Assembly: GCF_014207605.1 (NCBI RefSeq)
Contig: NZ_JACHHI010000001.1
Span: forward strand, 124,001-188,000
Reading direction: 5' to 3'
Length of the DNA stretch: 64,000 nt
Source: Negativicoccus succinicivorans
GTDB taxonomy: Bacteria; Bacillota; Negativicutes; Veillonellales; Negativicoccaceae
The position numbers and the translations under genes were made by a program. Under the pieces are notes generated by a model. The model worked only from the letters and a program-made list of their open reading frames with translations, had not been told where the DNA came from and made no database searches. The stretch's first letter is position 1; each line of letters opens with the position of its first letter. Shown here one piece after another: positions 9,552-19,029 of this stretch.

Positions 9552-10996
9552 CAGAACCAGTACGTGTGCGTTTTGCGCCCAGCCCGACCGGTCCGTTCCA
9601 TATCGGCGGAGCGCGCTCGGCATTATTTAATTGGTTATTGGCAAAAAACACCAACGGAAGCCTTATTTTGCGCATCGAGGATACGGATTTGGAACGCTCG
9701 ACACGGGAGTCGGAAGAAAACATCAAAGCCGCGTTGCGTTGGTTGGGAATTACCTGGGATGAAGGTATTGATGTCGGCGGTCCGGAAGAACCGTACCGTC
9801 AAAGTGAACGTTTGGATATTTATCGCCGGTATACAGAACAGCTATTAAAAGAGGGGAAGGCATATCGTTGCTACTGTACTGCCGAGGAATTGGAAGCATC
9901 TCGACAAAAGCAACTGGACGAAGGTAAAACGCCGGTTTATGACGGTCATTGTGCACACTTAACACCGGAACAGGAAGAAGAGTATAAAAAAGAAGGGCGG
10001 GTACCGACCATTCGTTTGCGCTGCCCGCAAAATGAAACACTTTCCTTTGAGGATTTGGTGCGTGGACACGTCAGTTTCGAATCCAACGGTGTCGGTGACT
10101 TTATCATTGTTAAATCGGACGGTATGCCGGTCTACAACTATGGTGTTGTGATCGATGATGCTCGTATGCAGATCACGCATGTTATTCGCGCCGAAGAACA
10201 CTTATCCAACACGCCGCGTCAGCTGGTGATTTATCGTGCGCTTGGCTTTAAAGAGCCGAAATTTGGTCATATTTCTTTGATCCTTGGTAAAGATCACAAG
10301 AAAATGAGTAAGCGCCACGGTGCGACGGCGGTAGAACAGTACAAAAACATGGGCTACCTGCCGGAAGCGATCATCAATTTCTTGGCCTTATTAGGCTGGT
10401 CAAGTCCGGAGGAAAAAGAAATTTATTCGGTGGAAGAATTGATTCAACAATTCTCTATGGATCACGTTTCGAAAAATCCGGCGGTATTTGATATCGATAA
10501 GCTGAACTGGATCAATTTTCATTATATGCAAAACCTGTCTACGGATGAATTGGTAGATATACTGTTGCCGCAGCTGCAAAAAGCAGGATTTGTGTCGGCG
10601 GATGTCAGTACAAAAGATCGTGCTAAAGTTGCCGAAATCGGTGAACTTTATCGCAAACATTTATCTTACGGTGAACAAATCATCGAACTTGCGCGTCCTT
10701 TGTATGAAGCGGCGCCGGAACTGACAGAAGAAATGCAGGGGGTACTCTCGCAGGATACCAGCAAGACCGTTTTGGAAGCGTATCGCGCGAAGTTGGAAAA
10801 TGCGCCGGAAGATACGGCTGAATACTACAAAGCTGCTATTAAAGAAGTACAAAAAGAAACCGGCATTAAAGGTAAAGACCTTTACATGCCGTTGCGAATC
10901 GCTCTGATCGGTGCAATGCACGGTCCGGATATTGGCGGACTCGTGCACAGTATGGGTAAAACGGAAGCGATATCTCGACTTTCGCAAAAGCAATAA
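9548..10996 (+). CDS. gltX: Glutamyl-tRNA synthetase
   Basis: 482 residues, class I aminoacyl-tRNA synthetase. The HIGH-type motif is HIGGARSALFNW near residue 18 and the KMSKS-type motif is KMSKRHG near residue 252. It charges tRNA-Glu; whether it also misacylates tRNA-Gln (non-discriminating form) cannot be decided from the window because gatCAB and glnS are not here. Coupled to ispDF through an ATGA overlap and followed by a terminator, so it closes the radA-gltX run. Confidence 0.96.
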   Translation: MTEPVRVRFAPSPTGPFHIGGARSALFNWLLAKNTNGSLILRIEDTDLERSTRESEENIKAALRWLGITWDEGIDVGGPEEPYRQSERLDIYRRYTEQLLKEGKAYRCYCTAEELEASRQKQLDEGKTPVYDGHCAHLTPEQEEEYKKEGRVPTIRLRCPQNETLSFEDLVRGHVSFESNGVGDFIIVKSDGMPVYNYGVVIDDARMQITHVIRAEEHLSNTPRQLVIYRALGFKEPKFGHISLILGKDHKKMSKRHGATAVEQYKNMGYLPEAIINFLALLGWSSPEEKEIYSVEELIQQFSMDHVSKNPAVFDIDKLNWINFHYMQNLSTDELVDILLPQLQKAGFVSADVSTKDRAKVAEIGELYRKHLSYGEQIIELARPLYEAAPELTEEMQGVLSQDTSKTVLEAYRAKLENAPEDTAEYYKAAIKEVQKETGIKGKDLYMPLRIALIGAMHGPDIGGLVHSMGKTEAISRLSQKQ

Positions 10997-11020
10997 GAAC
11001 AGCCAGACAGATAGAAAGAG

Positions 11021-11049
11021 AACACGGTGAATACCACCGTGTTTTTTAT
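11021..11049 (+). terminator. Rho-independent terminator after gltX
   Basis: Nine-base-pair perfect stem AACACGGTG (11021-11029) / CACCGTGTT (11035-11043), 5-nt loop, T-rich tail (T6 including the last two stem bases). Confidence 0.9.
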
Positions 11050-11061
11050 TTTGTAAAATAT

Positions 11062-11090
11062 TTGACTTAAAATACATGATTATGTATAAT
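11062..11090 (+). promoter_or_regulatory. Promoter of the first amino-acid binding protein gene
   Basis: TTGACT (11062-11067), 17-bp spacer, perfect TATAAT (11085-11090). Leaves a leader of about 90 nt before the start at 11188, AT-rich, in which I see no convincing riboswitch or long leader peptide. Confidence 0.8.
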
Positions 11091-11187
11091 TATAAAAAAT
11101 ATTTCAAGGGTGGTGAATTTCGTTTTATAGATTAAGAAAATCAATAGTATATTTTATTTGACGCAAGGCGATAAAGGAGTGAGAGTT

Positions 11188-11967
11188 ATGAAACAATGGT
11201 GGAGATGGATGGTTCTGTGTATCGCGATATTAGCAGTTGCCGGTTGCGGTGGTACAAAATCGGATGCGCCGCAGTCCGCTACATGGAAAGTAGGAACGAA
11301 TGCCACGTTCGTACCGTTTGAGTATACCGATGAGTCGCATCAATTAAACGGTTTTGATATCGAATTATTTAATGCGATCGCTAAAAAAGCGGGCATGAAG
11401 GTAGAATACAAAAACATTTCTTTTGATGGCTTGATTCCTGCTTTGGGAACAAAACAAATTGATGCTGTAATTTCGGGTATGACGATCACCAAAGCTCGTA
11501 CCGAAAAAGTAGACTTCAGCTTCCCTTATTACCAATCCGGGCTAGGTGTTCTGACGAAAGACGGCACAGCAGTGGAAGACCTCTCCGAATTGAGCGGAAA
11601 AAAAGTAGCGGTTCAATTGGGAACAACGGGAGCGGAAAAAGCGTCTGAAATTTCCAACATTGAATTACGGAGCTTTGATAATAATTCCGAAGCGTTACTG
11701 GAACTCACAAAAGGCGGCGTAGATGCGGTGATCGCTGACTTGCCGGTATTGCAATACTATCTGACAACAAAAAAAGACAGTGTTGCTAAACTAAGCGTGA
11801 TTGAAAGCAAGGATCCAGAATATTTCGGTATCGCAGTGAAAAAAGGTAATAAAGAAGTGAAAGATAAAATTAATTCAGCGCTGAAGGAACTTAAAAAAGA
11901 CGGCACCTTGGATGCGCTGTATCAAAAATATTTCAACCAGGATGCGCCGACTATGCCGGAGAAGTAA
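11188..11967 (+). CDS. Polar amino acid ABC transporter substrate-binding lipoprotein (copy 1)
   Basis: 259 residues. Start chosen at the ATG after AAGGAG; an earlier in-frame start at 11158 would place extra residues ahead of the signal sequence. A lipoprotein signal peptide (MKQWWRWMVLC to lipobox AVAGC) ends at Cys22 or so, anchoring the protein outside the cytoplasmic membrane. The rest is a type II periplasmic-binding fold (SBP family 3): VGTNATFVPFEY, FDIELFNAIAKKAG, DAVISGMTITKARTEKVDFS, GIAVKKGNKE. Family 3 proteins bind glutamine, cystine, Arg/Lys/His and similar; the ligand cannot be fixed. Paralogous to the next gene. Confidence 0.9.
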   Translation: MKQWWRWMVLCIAILAVAGCGGTKSDAPQSATWKVGTNATFVPFEYTDESHQLNGFDIELFNAIAKKAGMKVEYKNISFDGLIPALGTKQIDAVISGMTITKARTEKVDFSFPYYQSGLGVLTKDGTAVEDLSELSGKKVAVQLGTTGAEKASEISNIELRSFDNNSEALLELTKGGVDAVIADLPVLQYYLTTKKDSVAKLSVIESKDPEYFGIAVKKGNKEVKDKINSALKELKKDGTLDALYQKYFNQDAPTMPEK

Positions 11968-11969
11968 GC

Positions 11970-11998
11970 TTGAAATTTTAAGGGCGATTACGTAAAAT
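11970..11998 (+). promoter_or_regulatory. Possible promoter of the second binding protein gene
   Basis: TTGAAA (11970-11975), 17-bp spacer, TAAAAT (11993-11998), starting 2 nt after the stop of copy 1. No terminator separates the two genes, so readthrough is also likely. Confidence 0.52.
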
Positions 11999-12030
11999 AA
12001 ACGTATTAAAAGATGAGGAGCGTGAACGGA

Positions 12031-12810
12031 ATGGCAAAAAAATGGACACAATTGTTAATGCTGGTCATCTGCTCGCTGGCGTTGTTGATTGCCGGCTGTG
12101 GCGGTAATAGTGCGGACAAGGGCGCCGCCGGGGGAGACAAAGTACTACGGGTAGGTGCGGAAACGACATTCCCGCCGTTTGAATTTGCAGATGAAAAAGG
12201 CAACTACAGCGGCTTCGATTTGGATTTGATCCATGCAATTGCGGCGGATCTCGGGTACAAGGTCGAATTCAAAAGCATGGGCTTTGACGCGCTGATTCCG
12301 GCGTTGAACAGTAAGCAGATCGATGTCATTATTTCAGCGATGTCGATTACGGACGAACGTAAAAATGTGGTTTTATTCAGCGATCCCTACTACAAATCCG
12401 GTGTTGCGATTGTTACTAATAAAACGAACCAGGATATTCAAGGCAAAGCAGATCTCGAAGGTAAAACAATTGCTTGCCAAATCGGAAATACCGGTTCCAT
12501 GCTGGCCTCGGAAATTTCGAACGCCAAAGTGATTAATTTCGATGGAGCTAACCAGGCATTTTTACAGTTGAAAAACGGCGGGGCCGATGCGGTCATGATC
12601 GATTTGCCGGTAGCGCAGGATTATATGAAAAAAGATGCGGATAAAGCGTTTCAAGTCGTAGGTGATGTCTTAGAAGCGGAAGATTACGGTATTGCGGTTA
12701 GCAAAGAGAATCAAGAATTGATGAAGAAAATCAACGCTTCGCTCAAAAAACTCAAAGACAATGGTGAATATCAAAAGATTTATGAAAAATGGTTTGGTAC
12801 ACAGAAATAA
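12031..12810 (+). CDS. Polar amino acid ABC transporter substrate-binding lipoprotein (copy 2)
   Basis: 259 residues from the ATG that follows GAGGAG at 12015-12020; the ATG at 12013 overlaps that ribosome site and is rejected. Lipobox LIAGC closes a signal peptide of about 24 residues. SBP family 3 pattern as in copy 1: GAETTFPPFEFADEKG, FDLDLIHAIAADLG, DVIISAMSITDERKNVVLFSDPYY. Same length as copy 1 and aligned along its whole length, but clearly diverged, so an old tandem duplication rather than a recent one. Followed by a terminator, separating it from the permease/ATPase transcript. Confidence 0.9.
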   Translation: MAKKWTQLLMLVICSLALLIAGCGGNSADKGAAGGDKVLRVGAETTFPPFEFADEKGNYSGFDLDLIHAIAADLGYKVEFKSMGFDALIPALNSKQIDVIISAMSITDERKNVVLFSDPYYKSGVAIVTNKTNQDIQGKADLEGKTIACQIGNTGSMLASEISNAKVINFDGANQAFLQLKNGGADAVMIDLPVAQDYMKKDADKAFQVVGDVLEAEDYGIAVSKENQELMKKINASLKKLKDNGEYQKIYEKWFGTQK

Positions 12811-12822
12811 CGATAGTCCAGC

Positions 12823-12856
12823 AAAAAGAACCGTCTGTAGAAGACGGTTCTTTTTG
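12823..12856 (+). terminator. Rho-independent terminator after the second binding protein
   Basis: Fourteen-base-pair stem (12823-12836 / 12842-12855) built on AGAACCGTCT / AGACGGTTCT with 5-nt loop and flanking A5/T5. Confidence 0.93.
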
Positions 12857-12896
12857 TATAAAACTAAATTATATTATAAAATATGAATAAATCTCC

Positions 12897-12925
12897 TTGA
12901 CTTCGTATAAAAATGCAAATATAAT
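12897..12925 (+). promoter_or_regulatory. Promoter of the amino-acid permease/ATPase genes
   Basis: TTGACT (12897-12902), 17-bp spacer, TATAAT (12920-12925), 32 bp before the permease start. Same -35/-10 pair as the promoter at 11062. Confidence 0.8.
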
Positions 12926-12957
12926 AAGACGTATCAAATATTAAAAAAGGTGAGATT

Positions 12958-13623
12958 ATGAGCTTCAACTTGCAATTAATTTGGGATTCGTTGCCGTTAC
13001 TTTTGGCAGGAGCCCTGGTGACTATCGAAATCACGGCTTTAGCAGTCGGTATCGGTTTTTTTATCGGTTTGTGCGTGGGCATTGCACGCCTTTCGAATAT
13101 CAAGCCGTTAAAATATTTAGCGATTATTTATGCCGATACCATTCGCGGTACGCCGCTTCTGGTGCAAATCTTTTTGATTTATTTTGCACTGCCGCTTTTA
13201 ATTCACCAGCAGATTAATCCTTTTACCGCCGCTGTTATTGCATGCAGCATCAACAGTGGTGCGTATGTTTCGGAAATTTTCCGCGCGGGTATCCAGGGGA
13301 TTGACGCCGGTCAAATGGAGGCGGCCAGGTCGCTGGGACTTACATGGTGGCAAGGCATGCGCCTGATTATTTTACCGCAGGCGTTTGGTAAAATTTTGCC
13401 GCCGTTAGGAAATGAATTTATTGCGATGCTTAAAGACACCTCGTTGGTATCGGTCATCGGTTTTGAAGAGTTGACTCGTCGCGGTCAGTTAATTATTGCT
13501 AAAACATACGGGTCCTTTGAAATTTGGACCACGGTTGCGATTATTTATTTAATCATGACGGTCTCCATTACACAGTTGGTGGCTTTCTTGGAGAGGAGAA
13601 ATACGATTCATGATAAGCGTTAA
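12958..13623 (+). CDS. Polar amino acid ABC transporter permease (HisM/GlnP type)
   Basis: 221 residues with five hydrophobic segments. The EAA-type cytoplasmic loop that docks with the ATPase is seen as [25 protein letters not shown] around residues 118-142. Family signature [15 protein letters not shown] near residues 61-75. It forms the homodimeric membrane channel for an amino acid delivered by the binding proteins just upstream. Last 14 nt overlap the ATPase gene. Start follows AAAAAGGTGAG. Confidence 0.93.
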   Translation: MSFNLQLIWDSLPLLLAGALVTIEITALAVGIGFFIGLCVGIARLSNIKPLKYLAIIYADTIRGTPLLVQIFLIYFALPLLIHQQINPFTAAVIACSINSGAYVSEIFRAGIQGIDAGQMEAARSLGLTWWQGMRLIILPQAFGKILPPLGNEFIAMLKDTSLVSVIGFEELTRRGQLIIAKTYGSFEIWTTVAIIYLIMTVSITQLVAFLERRNTIHDKR

Positions 13624-14329
13624 CCATTTATATAAAGATTTCGGCTCGTTGAAGGTGCTAAAGGACGTCACTTTCTCCGTTGCGGAAAAAGAAGTCGTCG
13701 TTATTATAGGGCCCTCCGGATCGGGTAAGAGTACCGTTCTGCGTTGCATCAATTATTTGGAAACACCGACATCCGGGTCCATCGTTGTGGATGGCTTAGA
13801 TCTTTCCAATAAGGCGAACTTAAATGATGTCCGTAAAGAAGTCGGAATGGTTTTTCAACGGTTTAATTTGTTTCCGCATAAAACGGTGCTGGAAAATATT
13901 ATTTTGGCGCCGATGCAGGTGCGCAAAGTAAGCCGCGACGAAGCGGTTGAAAATGCACGCAAGTTACTGCAAAAAGTCGGTCTTGCCGATAAAGAAGGCG
14001 CTTATCCGGAACAATTGTCCGGCGGTCAGCAACAACGTGTCGCGATCGCACGTGCATTGGCGATGACGCCGAAAGCACTTTTGTTTGATGAACCGACTTC
14101 CGCGTTAGATCCCGAAATGGTGCGTGAAGTATTGGATGTCATGAAAAAACTTGCTTTCGAGGGCATGACGATGGTTGTTGTCACTCATGAAATGGGCTTT
14201 GCTCGCGAGGTGGGTGACCGCGTAATCTTTATGGATGACGGTATGCTGATTGAAGAGGGAACGCCGGAACAGATTTTTACCGCACCTCGGGAAAAACGTA
14301 CGCAGTCCTTTTTGTCTAAAATTTTATAG
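13610..14329 (+). CDS. Polar amino acid ABC transporter ATP-binding protein (GlnQ type)
   Basis: 239 residues. Walker [10 protein letters not shown] near residue 32, Q-loop in [13 protein letters not shown] signature [15 protein letters not shown], Walker [14 protein letters not shown], switch His in VTHEM. It powers uptake by the upstream permease. Overlaps the permease gene by 14 nt, so the two are translationally coupled. No terminator is evident immediately after it. Confidence 0.95.
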   Translation: MISVNHLYKDFGSLKVLKDVTFSVAEKEVVVIIGPSGSGKSTVLRCINYLETPTSGSIVVDGLDLSNKANLNDVRKEVGMVFQRFNLFPHKTVLENIILAPMQVRKVSRDEAVENARKLLQKVGLADKEGAYPEQLSGGQQQRVAIARALAMTPKALLFDEPTSALDPEMVREVLDVMKKLAFEGMTMVVVTHEMGFAREVGDRVIFMDDGMLIEEGTPEQIFTAPREKRTQSFLSKIL

Positions 14330-14366
14330 AAACAGACGAACATACAACATCATCATTAAAAATAAA

Positions 14367-14396
14367 TTGACAATTTGTATTGTATTATGCTAATAT
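14367..14396 (+). promoter_or_regulatory. Promoter and 5' hairpin of the cold-shock gene
   Basis: TTGACA (14367-14372), 18-bp spacer, TAATAT (14391-14396). Just after the expected start site the leader has a small hairpin ACCGC (14407-14411) / GCGGT (14416-14420). A structured leader is common for csp mRNAs; its function here is not shown. Confidence 0.6.
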
Positions 14397-14447
14397 ACTA
14401 AAAGTAACCGCATGTGCGGTAGTTGTTTTGTGTCAGGAGGAATTGGC

Positions 14448-14645
14448 ATGCAAGGTAAAGTAAAATGGTTCAGCGCTGAAAAAGGCTACGGCTTCATCGA
14501 ACGTGAAGATGGTGGCGACGTATTTGTACACTTCTCTGCAATTCAGGAAGATGGTTACAAAAGCCTCAGCGAAGGTCAAGAAGTAGAATTCGACATTGTC
14601 GACGGACCGCGTGGACCGCAAGCTGCGAACGTTTATAAACGTTAA
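14448..14645 (+). CDS. Cold-shock protein (CspA/CspB family)
   Basis: 65 residues, the usual length of a single cold-shock domain. RNP1 GYGFIER and RNP2 VFVHFSAI are intact. These proteins bind single-stranded nucleic acid and act as RNA chaperones. Start ATG is 7 nt after a perfect AGGAGG; the in-frame upstream ATG at 14412 has no ribosome site. Monocistronic, with its own promoter and a terminator. Confidence 0.95.
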   Translation: MQGKVKWFSAEKGYGFIEREDGGDVFVHFSAIQEDGYKSLSEGQEVEFDIVDGPRGPQAANVYKR

Positions 14646-14673
14646 GATTTTCTTTTCAAATATAAACATCAAT

Positions 14674-14700
14674 AAACACATCCTTCGGGATGTGTTTTTC
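14674..14700 (+). terminator. Rho-independent terminator after the cold-shock gene
   Basis: Stem AACACATCC / GGATGTGTT capped by the very stable TTCG tetraloop (14684-14687), then T5. Confidence 0.93.
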
Positions 14701-14776
14701 GTTATAAAAAGGATAATGCTTGTCGATGGCGAATATATTATTAAGCAAGAAAAAAGCTATGCAGGGAGGAAATCAT

Positions 14777-15325
14777 ATGAAACTATCAGTTCGTGGTAAA
14801 AGTATGGATGTAACACCTGCTTTGCAGCAGTACGTTGAAAAACACACGGATAAGATTCAACGCTACTTCGACAAAGAGATTGCTTTGCATGTTCTTTTGT
14901 CGGTCACCAAAAACACGCAAAAAGCCGAAGCGACGATGCAGGTGGATGGTATTTTCATTCGTGCCGTAGAAAAATCGGCAGATATGTACAAGTCTATTGA
15001 TGTCGTTTTTGATAAATTGGAACGCCAAATTCATAAATATAAAACGCGTTTGGCTAAACGGTTTAAAGGTCGTCAGGTCTTGAGTGATAAATTCCTCACG
15101 CCCCATACTCCAGCGGCCAATGAAGCGGAAGCAGAAAGTGAATCGTTCGAAGTGGTTCGTCATAAAAGTTTCGGCATGAAACCGATGTCGACGGAAGAAG
15201 CGATTCTGCAGATGAGCCTTTTGGATCACGATTTCTTTATCTTTAAAAATGAAGAAACCGATCTGATTTCCGTTATTTATAAACGTGATGACGGAAAATA
15301 CGGAATTATTGAAACAAAAGAATAA
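14777..15325 (+). CDS. hpf: Ribosome hibernation promoting factor, long form
   Basis: 182 residues from the ATG that follows GGGAGGA; an upstream in-frame ATG at 14720 is unsupported. N-terminal HPF/RaiA domain (about 1-100, binding the 30S decoding region) and C-terminal dimerisation domain (about 120-180, with FGMKPMSTEEAILQMSLLDHDFFIF). The long form pairs 70S ribosomes into inactive 100S dimers in stationary phase. Next to secA-prfB as in many Firmicutes, but isolated by terminators on both sides. Confidence 0.95.
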   Translation: MKLSVRGKSMDVTPALQQYVEKHTDKIQRYFDKEIALHVLLSVTKNTQKAEATMQVDGIFIRAVEKSADMYKSIDVVFDKLERQIHKYKTRLAKRFKGRQVLSDKFLTPHTPAANEAEAESESFEVVRHKSFGMKPMSTEEAILQMSLLDHDFFIFKNEETDLISVIYKRDDGKYGIIETKE

Positions 15326-15332
15326 AAAATAC

Positions 15333-15366
15333 AAAAAAGGAGGGGGGGGATAACCCCTCCTTTTTT
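15333..15366 (+). terminator. Rho-independent terminator after hpf
   Basis: Stem of 13 bp, A6-GGAGGGG (15333-15345) / CCCCTCC-T6 (15354-15366), 8-nt loop that includes the rest of a run of eight G. Confidence 0.92.
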
Positions 15367-15393
15367 GACTACAAAATTGCCATCTGATACAAT
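15365..15393 (+). promoter_or_regulatory. Promoter of secA-prfB
   Basis: TTGACT (15365-15370), 17-bp spacer, TACAAT (15388-15393). The -35 abuts the T-tract of the hpf terminator. Confidence 0.7.
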
Positions 15394-15446
15394 AAATTAG
15401 ATATGTCCCGTGATAGAGGGAAAATGATCAAAAGGAGTGGGAATTG

Positions 15447-17897
15447 GTGTTTAGTTTTTTAGAAAAATTATTTGGCGGCTCACAAAATAGCCAACTGAAT
15501 AAAATGCGCAGTACAGTGGCCGAGATCAATGCCATGGAGGACAGCATCAAACAATTGAGTGATGCTTCTTTGACAGCCAAAACCGATGAGTTCAAGCGCC
15601 GTCTTAATAACGGCGAAACATTGGATGATATTTTACCGGAAGCGTTTGCCGTTGTGCGCGAGACCTCGCGTCGTGTATTAGGCATGCGCCACTTCGACGT
15701 GCAGCTTTTAGGCGGCATGGTCCTTCACAGCGGTAATATCGCCGAAATGAAAACGGGCGAAGGTAAGACGCTGGTTGCGACATTGCCTGTATACCTGAAT
15801 GCACTCACCGGTCAAGGCGTGCATGTTATTACCGTCAATGACTACCTGGCCAAGCGTGACAGCGAGTGGATGGGTAAACTTTACCATGCACTGGGTCTTT
15901 CTGTCGGTTTAATCGTTCATGATCTGGACTTTGCGCAACGGAAACAAGCATATGCGGCCGATATTACCTACGGCACTAATAATGAGTTCGGATTTGATTA
16001 TCTCCGTGATAACATGGTCATTCATGCCGAACAAATGGTGCAACGTCCGTTGCATTATTGTATCGTCGACGAAGTGGACAGTATTTTGATTGATGAAGCG
16101 CGTACACCGCTCATTATTTCCGGCCCCGGCGAACGCTCTACGGATCACTACTACACGATGGCGAAAGTGGTACCGAAGCTGATCAAAGATGAAGACTATA
16201 CGATCGATGAAAAAGCGAAAACGATTGCTCCGACCGAGCAGGGTATTGCCAAAGTCGAAAAAATGCTGAATGTAGAGAACCTCTATGACTCGGAAAACCT
16301 TGAATATAACCATTTACTCGTCCAGGCATTGCGCGCCCATGCGATGATGGTTCGCGATAAAGACTACGTGGTCAAAGACGGCGAAGTCGTTATTGTCGAT
16401 GAATTCACCGGCCGCTTGATGTTCGGTCGCCGCTATTCGGACGGTTTGCACCAGGCGATTGAGGCGAAAGAAGGACTAAAAGTTGAACGCGAAAGCCAGA
16501 CGCTGGCCGCGATTACTTTCCAAAACTACTTCCGTATGTATGACAAACTCGCCGGTATGACCGGTACCGCGAAAACGGAAGAGCAGGAATTCATTAAAAT
16601 CTACGGTTTGGAAGTATTTGTCATCCCGCCGAATAAGCAAATTCAGCGTGTTGATATGCCGGATGTGATTTATAAAACCAAAACGGCCAAATATCGTGCG
16701 GTTATTAACGAAATTCAGAAACGCTACGCGAACGGACAGCCTCTATTGGTCGGCACCACATCCATTGCGCAGTCGGAAGAACTCAGCCGTATGCTCAAAA
16801 AACTGGGAATTCCGCATAATGTTTTGAATGCTAAATTTCATGAACAGGAAGCGGAAATTGTCGCACAAGCCGGTCAAAAAGGCCAGGTCACGATTGCCAC
16901 CAACATGGCCGGACGCGGTACCGATATTGTTTTGGGTGAAGGAGTACCGGAATTAGGCGGTTTACATATTATCGGTACGGAACGTCACGAAAGTCGTCGT
17001 ATTGATAATCAGTTGCGCGGTCGTTCCGGCCGGCAAGGAGATCCGGGCTCTACGCAATTTTTCCTTTCGCTGGAAGATGACCTGATGCGCATCTTCGGCT
17101 CCGACAGTATTTCCAAAATCATGGATAAACTGGGAATGGAAGAAAACGAAGAAATTCAGAGCAGTCTGGTTACGAAATCCATTGAAAAAGCACAGAAGAA
17201 AGTGGAAAATCGCAACTTTAATATCCGCAAATACATCCTTGAATACGATGATGTCATGAACCAGCAGCGTGAAGTACTGTATGATCAACGCCGCCGAATT
17301 TTGATGGGTGAAGATTTGAAAGATCAGATCCTGTCTATGACCGATCGAATCATATTGGATGCAATGAACCGTTTTGCGGATGAAAAATTATATCCGGAAG
17401 AATGGGATTTTCCGGGACTGCTCAAACACTTGGAAAGCTATTACCTCGCACCGGGACAAATTACGCTGGCGCAGATTGAAGATTTAAGCCGTCAGGATAT
17501 TCTGGATTTACTCTTGGATACCGCGCATCGTATGTATGAAGAGCGCGAAAAACAAATCGGTTCGGAAAACATGAGGGAGCTGGAAAAAGCGATTCTGCTC
17601 AAAGTGGTCGATGCCAAATGGATGGATCACTTGGACGCCATGGATATGCTCAAAGAGGGGATCGGCTTGCGTTCCTACGGACAAAAGAATCCGTTGGTTG
17701 AATACAAGTTCGAAGCCTACGAAATGTTCCAGGAAATGATGCAGTCGATTCAGGAAACGGTTGTCATGTATCTGTACCATATTCAGATTACGTTTATGCA
17801 ACCTGTGGAAACCGAAGATCATCTGGAGCACGCGACATCGCACCTCGGCGATGAACCGGCACCGATTGAACCGGTGGAAAAGAAATTACAAAAATAA
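15447..17897 (+). CDS. secA: Preprotein translocase ATPase SecA
   Basis: About 816 residues. DEAD-type motor: MKTGEGKTL near residue 80, [28 protein letters not shown], and [11 protein letters not shown] in the second motor half. SecA drives secreted proteins through SecYEG. AAGGAG at 15432-15437 fits either GTG at 15447 (9 nt) or TTG at 15444 (6 nt); GTG is preferred. The protein ends soon after the helical scaffold with a short acidic linker; the usual C-terminal Cys-rich SEC-C zinc motif that binds SecB or phospholipid is absent. Upstream of prfB, 15 nt away. Confidence 0.95.
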   Translation: MFSFLEKLFGGSQNSQLNKMRSTVAEINAMEDSIKQLSDASLTAKTDEFKRRLNNGETLDDILPEAFAVVRETSRRVLGMRHFDVQLLGGMVLHSGNIAEMKTGEGKTLVATLPVYLNALTGQGVHVITVNDYLAKRDSEWMGKLYHALGLSVGLIVHDLDFAQRKQAYAADITYGTNNEFGFDYLRDNMVIHAEQMVQRPLHYCIVDEVDSILIDEARTPLIISGPGERSTDHYYTMAKVVPKLIKDEDYTIDEKAKTIAPTEQGIAKVEKMLNVENLYDSENLEYNHLLVQALRAHAMMVRDKDYVVKDGEVVIVDEFTGRLMFGRRYSDGLHQAIEAKEGLKVERESQTLAAITFQNYFRMYDKLAGMTGTAKTEEQEFIKIYGLEVFVIPPNKQIQRVDMPDVIYKTKTAKYRAVINEIQKRYANGQPLLVGTTSIAQSEELSRMLKKLGIPHNVLNAKFHEQEAEIVAQAGQKGQVTIATNMAGRGTDIVLGEGVPELGGLHIIGTERHESRRIDNQLRGRSGRQGDPGSTQFFLSLEDDLMRIFGSDSISKIMDKLGMEENEEIQSSLVTKSIEKAQKKVENRNFNIRKYILEYDDVMNQQREVLYDQRRRILMGEDLKDQILSMTDRIILDAMNRFADEKLYPEEWDFPGLLKHLESYYLAPGQITLAQIEDLSRQDILDLLLDTAHRMYEEREKQIGSENMRELEKAILLKVVDAKWMDHLDAMDMLKEGIGLRSYGQKNPLVEYKFEAYEMFQEMMQSIQETVVMYLYHIQITFMQPVETEDHLEHATSHLGDEPAPIEPVEKKLQK

Positions 17898-17912
17898 GGA
17901 TGTGATGACCAC

Positions 17913-19029
17913 ATGCTGGAAGATTTAAAACAGCCGTTGGAAAGTTTGAGAGAGAGAATCATAGAAATCAGGGATTCACTTTGACCTGCCCATACTAAAG
18001 GAAAAACTGGTCAATTACGATATCAAAATGAGTGATCCGAACTTCTGGAATGATGCCGACAATGCGAAAAAAGTTTCCAAAGAAGCGACCGATTTGAAAG
18101 ATACGATCGAAACGTATGAATCGCTTTCGGAACGTATTAAAGAAGTGGAGCAACTTTGGCAGTTGGCTCTTGCAGAAGAGGATGCTTCGTTAGAAGAGGA
18201 AATTCAAAGCGAATTGGACGAGCTTTCCGCTATCGTCGAGGCCAAAGAGATCGAGCTTATGTTGTCGGGCGAATATGACGGCAATAACGCGATTTTGACA
18301 CTGCATGCGGGAGCTGGCGGTACCGAAGCGCAGGATTGGACACAAATGTTGTTACGTATGTTCACTCGTTGGGGTGAGCAGCATCATTTCAAAGTGGATT
18401 TGGCCGATATTTTGCCCGGCGATGATGCTGGTGTAAAAAGTGCGACCGTTACTTTTGAGGGCAAAAATGCATACGGCATGTTGCGCGCGGAAAAAGGCGT
18501 GCATCGCTTGGTGCGCATTTCACCGTTTGACGCAGCGGCACGGCGACATACCTCATTTTCCGCGGTCGATGTTATGCCGGAAATCGCTGATGATGTAGTC
18601 GTCGATATCAATATGGACGAAGTTCGTGTAGATTATTTTCGCGCCAGCGGCGCAGGCGGTCAGCACGTCAACAAAACGAGTTCCGCCGTGCGAATGACAC
18701 ACTTGCCTACCGGTATTGTGGTGCAATGCCAAAATGAACGTTCCCAGATGCAAAACCGCGAGCAGGCCATGCGCTTCTTACGGGCGAAATTGTTTGAGTT
18801 AGAGCTGGAAAAACGCGAACAGTTGCGGAAAGATATTGGCGGTTCGCATGAAGCTATTGAATGGGGTAGCCAGATTCGTTCCTATGTATTCCATCCGTAT
18901 ACGATGGTAAAAGATCATCGTACCGGTGTAGAAACCGGTAATGTGCAAGCGGTTATGGATGGTGATTTAGATCCGTTTATCGAAGGCTATTTAAAACAGA
19001 AAATGAAGAAATCTGAGGCGAAACCATGA
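17913..19029 (+). CDS. prfB: Peptide chain release factor 2 (programmed +1 frameshift)
   Basis: Two joined parts: codons 1-23 at 17913-17981 end at an in-frame TGA (17982-17984); translation shifts +1 and resumes at GAC 17983, running to 19029, giving 371 residues. The GGQ peptidyl-hydrolysis motif is at residues 248-250 and the SPF stop-codon recognition tripeptide is in VRISPFDAAA. RF2 releases peptides at TGA and TAA. The frame break is the classic autoregulatory site, not a mutation. The last 4 nt overlap the next gene. Confidence 0.95.
17970..17985 (+). other. prfB +1 programmed frameshift site
   Basis: Internal Shine-Dalgarno-like AGGG (17970-17973) precedes the slippery CTT TGA C (17979-17985). 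When RF2 is scarce the ribosome slips from CTT to TTT and continues in the +1 frame, so RF2 controls its own synthesis. Confidence 0.93.

Noticed and set aside
11113-11130. Five-codon leader peptide starting at GTG 11113 before the first binding protein gene
   Set aside because: Too short, no repeated amino-acid codons and no attenuator hairpin after it.
15909-16313. Minus-strand frame of about 134 residues opposite secA
   Set aside because: Composition (His/Phe/Arg-rich) is that of an antisense shadow; no ribosome site or family resemblance. Other frames opposite clpC, secA, rsmB and prkC were rejected for the same reason.
17913-19029. prfB looked like a frameshifted pseudogene
   Set aside because: The break has the CTT TGA C context and upstream AGGG of the known programmed frameshift, and the rest of RF2 is intact.
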